Source: Tetracentron sinense (taxonomy: Eukaryota; Streptophyta; Magnoliopsida; Trochodendrales; Trochodendraceae). Taken from it: a stretch of DNA of 64,000 bases. Location: contig CM026559.1 of assembly GCA_015143295.1 (NCBI GenBank), forward strand, positions 23,016,826 to 23,080,825. Direction: 5' to 3'. The translations under genes were made by a program, and so were the position numbers. The notes beneath the pieces were generated by a model. That model had not been told where the DNA came from. It searched no databases and saw only the letters and a program-made list of their open reading frames with translations. Positions within the stretch are counted from its first letter, which is position 1, and each line of letters begins with the position of its first letter. Below, piece after piece: positions 45,270 to 55,075 of the stretch.

Positions 45270-46864
45270 ATGAGCCGACCTGTGACTCGTTCTCTGACTG
45301 CGATTCTCGAAGAAGCAGTAGCCATAGATGCAGTCTTGACAGAAGTGTCAATCACAAAGATAATATCCTGCATAGCCCAATCAGAGAGTAGCTCAGACTC
45401 TATGGCAGAACCTATAAATCTGCACCAACGAACCAGTGAGATCCTACAAGCTCATGACAGGGACATCGCAGCCATGGAATCAAAACTTGATAGTGTTCGA
45501 AATCCCTGAAGATTCTAATTGGTGTCCGAACCAATGAACCCTCTACCCGGATCCCGACCGGTGAATCATCTGAGCAACTTGTTAATGAGCCTCACCCTAT
45601 CCCCCCCATCATACCTAACCCTGGACCCGCAGCAGGCGGAGGTGAAGAGTATGATCAATATGAAGAGTAGCGTAAAGCCTCACACGTCAATCAGGACCGA
45701 CCATCATCTTCAGACCCTACTCCATCCCTCAGGGATCAACATGAGGAGATCAAGCAGATGAAAGAAAAAATGAAGAGAATGAAGGGTGCCTCTACCAGTA
45801 CTAGTCTATCCTTGGAAGATTTAACTTTCTCATCAGGGGATGTTGTTCTTTCAAGCTTCAAAGTACTGGACATTGTTAAATACGATGGCTCGTGCTATCT
45901 GAAGCAACACTTGCAGCTATGCTTGGGGGACATGCTCCAGCAAAACTGAAACCAACCTCTACTCATCCAGTATTTTCAACAGAGTCTAAAGGGGGCAGCC
46001 CTTACATGGTGGATGTCGGTGGACAAACAGAAGGTCAAGACTTGGCAAGATGCTATGGACTGCTTCGTGGAGCAGTATTCCTTTAACCAGGAGTTCCACC
46101 CTCAGAGGAGTCAGCTCAAACAATTGAGCCAACGTAATAATGAATCATTCCTGGAATACGCCACCCACTGAAGGGAGATGGAAGAAAAGATCCCGACCCC
46201 TATCCCTAAGGAAGAGCTAGCAAGCATATGCATGAGAACTCTAAAGCAGCTCTACTCTACACTTATGACCTTACCAGTAGTGGACTTCGGTGCCATCGTC
46301 AAGACGAGTGCTCATATCGAGACTATCATCAAGAGTGGGGCAATTCACTCCAATCTAGGACTTGATCCCCCTAAGGCAACAACCTCATCCAACAGGAACA
46401 TTTATCCCAGGGACCACAGAAGGAAAGAAGATGTACATATGGTTGCTTCTACAGCACCCATCAGGTTACCAGCTCCAATGCCTCAGCAGTAGCCAACTGT
46501 CGAAAACACCTGGCCAGCCCGACCTAATCAGGGGCAAGACCGTCAACAGGACCAACCTCCTAGAAAATTTTCCCCTCTCCCGTATTTACTCAGCTACATT
46601 CTGGACCACTTAACCAAGCAGGGTCTTCTCACCTTGAGGGGCCCTACTCCTCTTTTACCCCCCGACAAACAAAACAAAAATTACAGAGTCGATCATCACT
46701 GCACCTTCCATCAAGGCCCAGGCCATACCACTGATTACTGCATTGGCCTGAATTGCGTCATCCAAGATCTCTTGGATGCCGGAAGGGTTGAGCTGGTCCC
46801 CAGTAACACTAGTATCAACCAGGCGCCCCTACCCCCACACAACAATCAAGTCAACTTCATCTAG
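45270..46864 (+). pseudogene. Gag of Tat1, broken
   Basis: Starts MSRPVTRSLTAILEEAV at 45270. The capsid-like core can be followed across frames: FKVLDIVKYDGS (about 45865), LKGAALTWWMS (about 45990), FVEQYSFNQEFHPQRSQL (about 46070), then a stop at 46169-46171 where Trp is expected. KEELASICMRTLKQLYSTL and a CCHC-like zinc finger (HCTFHQGPGHTTDYC, about 46700) follow. The family's gag binds the element RNA and forms particles. Confidence 0.8.
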
Positions 46865-47549
46865 TGGGAAGAGCCTAGGGCAGGGCAGTCAGGACCCTTC
46901 GCACCAGCAATCGATGATGGTGTCATCAGGCCCTCTTACCGACCCCCTGTCATAATCCCTTTCCCTCAGTCAAACATCTAAGTCATCCAGGCCCCAGTAC
47001 AGATCCCCGCTCCTGAACCTGAAGAAGAGCAGATTATTTACACAATCCCCTGTTCCGCCAATTAGCCCACAGCACCAGCTCAAGCCTCCACCTCTATCGG
47101 CCCTCTCAAGATCCACTACATCCCCCCTCAGCCTTTTATCCTCAACCATGTACCCGCTCCTCACTCTCTTATCATGGAAAGTGAAAGTATAGCCAATCTC
47201 ACCTAATCCGGTCGGATGTACCAACCTCCGACAGCTAAGCCGATAAAAGAGAAAGCAGGGGTGTCAGACCTAGAAATGAAGCAGTGGATTCTGCAGTCCT
47301 GTTAAAAATATTGAAAAAAGAGGAAGAATTCAATATCACCCAACAGCTGGGCAAAACCTAGGCACATATCTCAATCTTGGGTCTCCTTTAACATCACAAG
47401 AAACAACTCCTCTGAGTATTTAACAATGCCCATGTAACAGCAGACATCTCGTCCAAGAAACTGAGGTAGATGGTGGGGCAAGTGCTTGAGTCCAGAATCA
47501 TCTCTTTCATAGAGGAGGAAATACCGGATGGAGACAGGGACCATACCCC
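46865..47549 (+). pseudogene. Gag-pol linker of Tat1
   Basis: Pro-rich remnants with many stops (PAPEPEEEQIIY and others). No domain recognised. Confidence 0.5.
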
Positions 47550-48039
47550 AACACTCTACATTGCAATACAATGCATAGACAGAATGTTATCGTCAGTGCT
47601 CATCGACAATGGCTCCAGCCTGAATGTCTGCACACTTTCTACACTGTAAAACTTGGACCTGAACCTCAGCCAAGTAAAGAAGAGACCCATGACCATCAGG
47701 GCTTTTGATAATACAACCAGGTAGAATTTGGGTGACATTGATTTGACCATCGGCGTCAGACCAGCTCAGTTCACAACAAATTTTCAGGTTGTAAATGTGT
47801 CAGCCTCATTCACCTTGCTCTTAGGGACGTCGTGGATCCACACGGCTGGAGCAATTCCCTCCTCTCTGTACCAGAGAATAAAATTCATCCAGGACGACCA
47901 CCTAGTCGTCATTCTGTCAGAAGAGTTGGAAAGTACCCTCAGGGACATCCAGGAGCTAAGACAGGGCTCTGCCTTCATGATATATCAATTTGAGCAGGCG
48001 AATTCTATCGCCCAGATAGAAGAACAGAATAGGAAGTAG
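47550..48039 (+). pseudogene. Aspartic protease of Tat1
   Basis: SSVLIDNGSSLNVCTLSTL holds the active-site Asp (DNGS, where relatives have D-S/G-G). MTIRAFDNTTR and GDIDLTIGVRPAQFTTNFQV follow, then LLLGTSWIHTAGAIPSSLYQ, the conserved 'LLGRPWIH' second motif. Stops interrupt it near 47648 and 47724. Confidence 0.8.
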
Positions 48040-49085
48040 GTACCACCATTTTTCAGAATGATGGCCAAAATGAACTACTAGCCAGGGAAGGGTCTGGGTG
48101 CTAGGAATCAGGGCATGAAGAAGAGATACACGCCTCCTCACTACACATCTCCCTTCAGATTGGGGTATAAGCCCAAATACGAGGACTACCTCTCCAAGCT
48201 GACCAAGAAGAGCAGACAGTCGGTGAAACCTGAACCCCGACCCCACATCTCTGTAACCTTCCCTGTGGGAATCTTCGAAACCTATCCAAAAACCTCTACT
48301 GCACCCGTTGCTTTAATCCTTCAACCCAATGTCGAGTCTTCAGGGATTCCAAACCTGGAAATGTGCAACATGGCCACGATGCTCGATAAGCTGACTGTCG
48401 AAGATGCTACCGAAGCAAAATATCCAACGGGAGAGCAGGTATGCACCCTCTCCAATAGCACTGAAGCGTTATCCAGTCGTCAGCCACTAATCCGTTGGTC
48501 CAAGACAGCAGTGACCAAGCATCACCCTTTTACTTCCTCTATCTCTCTTTGCTCCCATTTGTACAATCCAAATGTCAGGCCACTATCGGCCTCCTTTTGT
48601 TTGAGTCATTTTTGTAACAAGTCATCTTTTTGTCAATGAAAATCAGATGTTTTGACTCAAAAATCATGTTTTCGAAAAAAACATTTCATATCAGCTGATG
48701 ACAAAATCACAAGAACTCTTCCCCTGGAAGGCCTAGTGTCCTGAAGCCAACAAAAAAACATAAAATAAGCATGTTGAACTTAAGCTAATTGATTTGCCAG
48801 GAAATCACCTCTGATAGGGCTACCTCTCAAACCCTCCTTGAACTCTTGGAATTAGAGTACGACTCTAAATAGGAAGAGGAACCGCCTCAAGAAATTCTGA
48901 ACCTCTTGGAACACAGCAAAGGACTTCTGCTGTCCAACATGGAAGACACCGAGATAGTAAACCTTGGTTCCGAGGACAGTCCCCAGCTATTCAAGATTGG
49001 CACAAGCATGAACCCTCAACAAAGAGCAGACATGATCAGCTTTCTGAAGAACTACAGTGATGTTTTCGCCTAGTCATATGTAGAC
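48040..49085 (+). pseudogene. Protease-RT linker of Tat1
   Basis: Begins with a stop-broken 'MMAKMNY(stop)PGKGLG' (stop 48079-48081). 48115-48639 is open (KKRYTPPHYTSPFRLGYKP) but has no catalytic motif. The RT region begins with a stop in place of Trp at 49071-49073. Confidence 0.6.
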
Positions 49086-49955
49086 ATGCTTGGCCTAGAC
49101 TCAGCGTTGGTGGTACATAGACTGCCCCTGAACCCGGACGTCAAACCAGTTAAGCAGAAACTGAGACGGATGAAACCCGAATGGTCTCAAAAGGTCAAGG
49201 AAGAAGTTAAGAAGCAGATCAGTGCAGGCTTCCTGGCAATAGCAAACTACCCTGAGTGGTTAGCCAACATAGTACCGGTGCCCAAGAAGGACGGTAAGGT
49301 CCAAATGTGCATAGATTACCAAAATCTGAACCCCAAGGATAATTTTTCTCTCCCGTACATCGACATTCTGGTCAACAATACTGCAGGGCATGAGACACTC
49401 TCATTCATGGATGGTTTCTCCGGATACAACCAAATCAGAATGGCAGAAGAAAATATAGAGAAAACCTCCTTTATAACACATTGGGGCACATTCTGCTACA
49501 AGGTTATGCCCTTCGGACTCAAGAACGCAAGGGCAACCTACCAGAGGGCTATGACGATGCTATTTCATGATATGATCCACAAGTCGATTAAAATCTATGT
49601 GGATGACATGATCATCAAATCTCCAACTGCCAGGCAGCACCCTAAGGACTTGAAGAGACTCTATGACAAACTCCGAGAGTACGACCTGAGACTAAATCCA
49701 GCCAAATCTATCTTTGGAGCCTCATCAGGAAAGCTCCTTAGCTTCATAATCAGCAACAGAGGCATCGAGATCGATCCAGCCAAAGCTAAGGCCATCATCG
49801 AAATGCCAACTCCCCAAACTGAAAAGGAGATCCGTGGTTTCCAGGGTAAAATTCAGTACATCAGTCGATTCATCTCCCAGCTCACTCTGATATGCAAGCC
49901 AATCTTCAAGCTTCTCCTGAAGAATACACCAACAGTCTGGACAGCAGAATGTTAG
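49086..49955 (+). pseudogene. Gypsy reverse transcriptase of Tat1
   Basis: 289 open residues: NIVPVPKKDGKVQMCIDYQN (61-80), FMDGFSGYNQI (107-117, first catalytic Asp), MPFGLKNA (141-148) and YVDD (171-174) for the other two Asp. The thumb part ends at a stop (49953-49955) where relatives have Gln. It is the best-preserved domain. It would copy the element RNA into DNA in the cytoplasmic particle, but the surrounding frame is broken. Confidence 0.93.
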
Positions 49956-50410
49956 GAAGCCTTTGACAGAATAAAGCAGTATCTTTTGAACCCTCCAGTA
50001 CTTATGCCTCCTACACCAGGACAACCACTGTTACTATACATCTCAGTACAAGAGACCTCCATGGGGTGCATCCTGGCACAACATGACGAGACAGGTAGAA
50101 CAAAGCAAGCCATCTACTATATCAGTAAGCGCCTGCTAGAGTATGAAGAGCGGTACAGCCCTCTTAAAAAGACAAGTCTGACACTGGTCTAGGCTACTCA
50201 GTATCTTCAGTATTATCTGCTTTCCTATCCGGTGATCCTAATCTCCTGGATGGACCCACTCAAGTACTTACTGGAAAAGCCAACCACCACTGAAAGGACT
50301 GCTCGATGGCTCATGATGCTGTCTGAATTCGACATCACGTATATAACTAAGAAGTTAATAAAGGGGTAGGCGATAGCCGATCATCTTACCCACAATCCAA
50401 CATATGATTA
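49956..50410 (+). pseudogene. RT-linked RNase H of Tat1
   Basis: LLLYISVQETSMGCILAQHD, AIYYISKRLLEYEERYSPLK and, after a stop (50190-50192), ATQYLQYYLLSYPVIL; ends ...ADHL near 50390 after a stop at 50367-50369. The Ser in YISVQE stands where family members often have Asp, as seen in degenerate Gypsy RNase H of elements with a second RNase H. Confidence 0.8.
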
Positions 50411-50460
50411 TGCGTATGTACATGATCAGTTTCCAAACGAAGTCAACCAGTATGTAGAAG

Positions 50461-50891
50461 CAAATGAACAAGAGTACTCCAGCTGGGAGTTGTACTTTGA
50501 CGGAGCTACCACCAATCATGGGCACGGGGCAAGAACAGTCCTGATCTCACCTAAGGGAGCACACCTCCCTATCTCAGTCAAGCTACAATTCAGATGTTCT
50601 AACAATGAAGAAGAATATGAGGCGTGCATAGTCAGACTGAAAGAAGCCCTGAGCATCAGAGTCGAGGAGATAGACATCCACGGTGACTCGTCTCTAGTAA
50701 TCTGGCAAGCAAATGAATCTTGGGCCATCCGAGAAGCAAGGCTACTCCCGTACTTAGCCTACCTCAATGTGCTAATCACGCAGTTCAAAAGAATCAACTT
50801 CAGTCACAGGTCCAAAAACCACAACAGATTCGTCAATGCACTGACTACTCTCACTTCAATGGTTCAGATCCCTGTGGGCATCATGCTCTAG
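50461..50891 (+). pseudogene. Second (archaeal-type) RNase H of Tat1
   Basis: LYFDGATTNHGHGARTVL (Asp), CSNNEEEYEACIVRLKEAL (Glu) and IDIHGDSSLVIWQ (Asp) form a complete RNase H triad, separate from the RT-linked copy. The dual RNase H layout is a hallmark of the Tat lineage. The stretch is open for 133 residues and its catalytic residues look kept. Confidence 0.88.
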
Positions 50892-51229
50892 CCGATCGAA
50901 ATTCAACAGCAGGATCAACCTACCTACTGCCTTCAGATTGAAGAGGTATCAAACAACAAGCATTGGTACATAGACATCAAGCAATACCTCAAGAATAGGA
51001 CATTCCCTCTCGATGCTACCAAAACAGACCGTCGGGCAATCAGGAGACTAGCCATTCAGTTTGTCCTCTCTGGAGGAATCTTATAAAAGAGGTCGCCGAA
51101 CCTACTCTATCTCAGATGCCTAGATACCAGTGAAACAGCACAGGTAGTCGAAGACGTTCTCACAGAGGAACTTCGGCCCACACATGAACAGGTTGATGTT
51201 GTCCAAAAAGATACTCAGGTTGGATTACT

Positions 51230-52240
51230 ACTAGTCCACCATGGAAACAGACTGTTGCAAGCATGTACAGAAATGCCACCAGTGCCAAATCTATACCGAC
51301 AGGGTAAATGCATCGCCAAACAAGCTGCACAATCTCACTGCTCCTTGGTCATTCTCAGTTTGGGGCATCGGCGTAATCGGACTCGTAGCTCCGAAAGTAG
51401 TCAATGGTCATCGATTCATGTTGGTTGTAATCAATTACTTTACAAAATGGGTCAAGGAAGCCTCTTATGCCAACGTCACAACCTTAGAAGTTCAGCATTT
51501 TCTGAAAAGGGATATCATCTATCGATATGGGGTCCTGTATGAGATTGTGACAGACAATGCTCTCAACTTCTGCAACAAAGGGATGACTGATCTCTGCCAG
51601 AAATTCAAGATCCAACATCACAACTCTACGCCATACAGCCACAGACCAATGGTGCAGTTGAAGCCGCCAATAAAAATCTAAAGAAAATCATAGAGAAGAT
51701 GGCGACCAAGTACTCTGCCTGGCATGAGATGCTCCCATATGCTCTCATGACCTATAGAACGTTCATCCAAACTTCAACTGGGACAACACCATTCTCTCTG
51801 GCCTATGGTATGAAAGCAGTCCTCCCCATCAAAGTACAAATTCCATCACTCCGGGTACTAATGAAAGCAGAATTATCAGAAGCGGAATGGGTACAGACCT
51901 GGTACGAGCAACTAAATCTAATTGAAGAGCAACCACTGAAAGCCCTCAATCACTCTCAAGCCTATCAAAGGCGTATGGCTAAGGTATTCAACAAGAAAGT
52001 CAAGCCATGAAGCATCGAGATCGGCGACCTGGTTCTCCAGAAAATATTGCCAAATCGCCTTAACCCAAGGGGCAAGTTCACTCCCAATTATGAAGGCCCA
52101 TACATCGTCTGAGACAAATTCTCAGGTTGTGCCCTTCGACTCAGACGTATGGATGACGAAGACCTTCCAAATCCCGTCAACATAGACAAAGTTAAACGAT
52201 ACTACGTTTACGGTCTAGATCTGATAAGCGTTTTGTACTT
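51230..52240 (+). pseudogene. Integrase of Tat1
   Basis: Zinc part HVQKCHQCQIY; core WGIGVIGLVAPKV, where the first catalytic Asp (normally WGxD) is Gly (codon GGC 51370-51372); IVTDNALNF (second Asp). After a frameshift near 51650 comes NGAVEAANKN (Glu, codon 51660-51662), then YALMTYRT and TPFSLAYGMKAVLP. The C-terminal part holds EIGDLVLQKI, PNYEGPYIV (stop 52110-52112) and NPVNIDKVKRYYV. The missing Asp, the shift and the stops make it inactive. Confidence 0.9.
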
Positions 52241-54169
52241 GTAGTTTATCCGGGAAATGACAGGACGCCATCCATGGCACACTCCTTATCCTTTCTTTCT
52301 ATATAACCCGTTTACAAATCAAATAAAATTCGCTAGTTAGCCCCTTGAGCCTAATAGCCCCTCTTTCATACAACATTTTCAGGGATACCCTCCCTCGCCA
52401 CCTATAATATTTACCTGAACTATGTCATGACCAGATCCTGCAAAGGGTACGTAGGCAACCTGATAAATTAGGTGTGGTCATAAAAAGGAAATCATACCTC
52501 CCCAACTCTCTCCCATGAAGTCAACTTTCTCCAGAAGAGTCACATATCCCCTAACTTCCTCCAAACAAAGTTAAAACACCCCATTGGAATCAAAACCTTT
52601 CCCCCAGAGTCCAGCGGAGCAAAAATCCTCTCAACCTCCCCAGACGAGTCGGCTCTCAAGGGTTCAAATTTTTCATCAAAGAAAAACTCAAAATAGAATT
52701 TGAAACATTTTCAAAAGCCAGAGACTCCCCACAAAGACAATCTCTCCAGACTCTTTCCCCAGCAGAAAAACCTGTCAGGGACAACCTCACCTGAAAAATA
52801 ATCCCTGAGCAAAGACAACCTCTCCACTCTTAGCAAAGACAACCTCTCTCACCCTCCCCGGTAGAGACAACCTCTCTCGAATTCCTCGACGGACCCAAAA
52901 AAAAACCACCAGGAGAACTCCCCAGGAGTATAAAAATTAATTATGATAAAGCAAACCTCCAAGGGAGTGTAAATCAACTACAACAGGAGAAACCCCAGGG
53001 TGTCCCAAAACTTTAGTCACCCAGCTTACGTTTTGTCCTACTCCAAGTCCTTCTAAATCCCTTAGAAGTTACAAGTGCAAGTGCAATATCACATTTATAT
53101 CCTCAGCGGAAATACAGCCTCTAAATCCCTAGAGGAGCGCCATTCAGGGCAATGACAGGAGAAGACCAATTTTCCCCAATAGTTCGTAGGCATGAGTGAA
53201 AACCAGCAACGGCCTCATTACGTAAAAATCACACGACCCCAGACCTAGTCTTGCGACTAGGGACAAAAAAGGGATTAAAAAAATCAACCAGCTTCACAGA
53301 CATGAGGAAAACCGGCAATGGCCTCATCGCGCAAAAATTATGTGAACCCCAAGACTTGGTCATTCCAAGGATAAAAAAGGGAGAAAAGCTGAAAAGCAGT
53401 TTGGCAACAGAATCTAGCAGCAGTCAGTCTAGCCAGATAAGTCCCCTACAGCAGTCCCCAGCAGACAGAATGGAGAAAAATATTCCCGGACATTAGTCTT
53501 CAGCATAGACCGTAAATCCCCAGGTAAAATCCAGTCTCTAGCCAGCAGATCCCCAGCAACGGTTTACAACAGTATCACATTCCCCAGCGGATCTCCAGAA
53601 GAAGCTTCCCATTGCTTTCTATAAGTACTTTCCCCAGCAAGAGTATAGAAGCATCCAAGTTGCTCCCCAGCAAGCTTTTCCCCAACCAGAGTCTAATCTC
53701 CAGTAGCGGCAAGACAACTGGTCTACCTACAGACATCTCCCGCGGTGACAAAACCTCTTCTGGGTCATACTCTATGCTCCGAGAGTGAAAGATAGATTAC
53801 AGAAATCCCCAAGCCCTAACAAAGGCAATTCTTGGTAAATCTAAAAAGCTAAGCTAAGCTTTCCTTGTGTCAAAATCAAAAAATTTTCAAATATCTAACG
53901 CTTTTCTAAAAAGGTTTTTAAAGCTAGACCTTTCGGTATCCAGACCTAGTCGTACCAGCCTGCACTGAGCAGCCCCAGTAAGACAAAACAGAAGAAGCCG
54001 ACACCATGCATCCCCACAAGTCGAAATCAGCAGAGTCATAAGAAAGTATCCTTGCCTTTATCCCATGCATGACATCCCTACATAGCGTCACGCTCTTGTG
54101 ACCAAACTCCTCAGCATCATTCTTAATCAAAATCCAGTGCCTCTCAGCCATTTCAAATCAATCCGGCTA
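52241..54169 (+). other. Post-pol region of Tat1 with TCCCCAGCA motifs
   Basis: Non-coding; rich in AGACAACCTCTC(C/T) units (52735-52880) and in TCCCCAGC(A/G) (52756, 53455, 53550, 53581, 53631, 53664; one more at 54911), complementary to the primer site core TGCTGGGGA. A block of about 100 bp is duplicated at about 53168-53268 and 53290-53395. Confidence 0.7.
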
Positions 54170-54790
54170 GTGCCACATTGGCATGCTACAACCTGTGATA
54201 CCCCCGTGTGTCCTCGACATCTTGTATACTCCTTGGCAATCTCATCATACCGCAGCATTACCTCAGGCATGTCACCCCTTCAACACTCTCGTGTGTCCTC
54301 GACATCCTGTATGTTCCTTGGAAATCTCGTCAAACCACAGCATTACCTCCTGTATATCACCCCTTCAACACCCCTATGTGTCCTCGACATCCTGTATGCT
54401 CATTGGTAATCTCGTCATACCGCATCATTACCTCCTGCATGTCACCTCTTTTCGACACCCCCACGTGTCCTTGACATCCTGTATGGTCCTTAACAATCTC
54501 GTCATACCACAGCATTACCTCCTGCATAACACCCCTTCGACACCCCCGTATGTCCTCGACATCCTGTATGCTCCTTAGCAATTTCGCCATACCGCAGCAT
54601 TACCTCCTGCATGTCACCCCTTCGACACCCACGTGTGTCCTCGATATCCTGTATATTCCTTGGCAATCTCTTCATATCACAGCTTTACCTCCTGCATGTC
54701 ACCTCTTTGACACCCCGTGTGTCCTTGACATCCCGTGTGTAGCTTTACAATGTACGTCACTTGCATGTCCCTTTGCAACACCTTGTGTGT
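54170..54790 (+). repeat. Tandem array, about 7 copies of 86 bp
   Basis: Each unit contains GTGTCCTCGACATCCTGTAT, GGCAATCTCGTCATACCGCA and CATGTCACCCCTTCGACACC. Homologous to the array at 61345-62165 in Tat2 (reverse strand). Long open stretches in all three frames come from the repeat and are not evidence of genes. Confidence 0.9.
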
Positions 54791-55075
54791 TCTCGACTTC
54801 CTATGTGTCTTTTCGATCAAATTTGATCAAGTCCCTCCGGCTAACGCCTCTGGGCTATGTCATCCCTGCATCCATTAATCCCTAGTGAGTACACTGAACT
54901 ACTCGCTCTCCCCCAGCAGTGGTCGTACCGCTTCATTACACCCATCATTTGCACTTCATGCATACATGTCATCATACTGCATCCCCAAGATTTGAGCTCG
55001 GTGTAAAAATAGGATGATTCTAGTCTTCGTCATTCGAGTTGCCAATCTTGGCACTCTCCAGCAAAGAGGAGCAGC
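54791..55075 (+). other. Tat1 3' end with polypurine tract
   Basis: Ends CAGCAAAGAGGAGCAGC directly before LTR2; AAAGAGGAGCAG is the purine tract. Confidence 0.7.

Noticed and set aside
45173..45373. Minus-strand ORF of 66 codons
   Set aside because: Antisense of the Tat1 gag start.
54098..54885. Overlapping long open frames of 103-131 codons
   Set aside because: They are readings of the 86-bp tandem array in all frames; the unit is not a multiple of three and no start or domain is supported.
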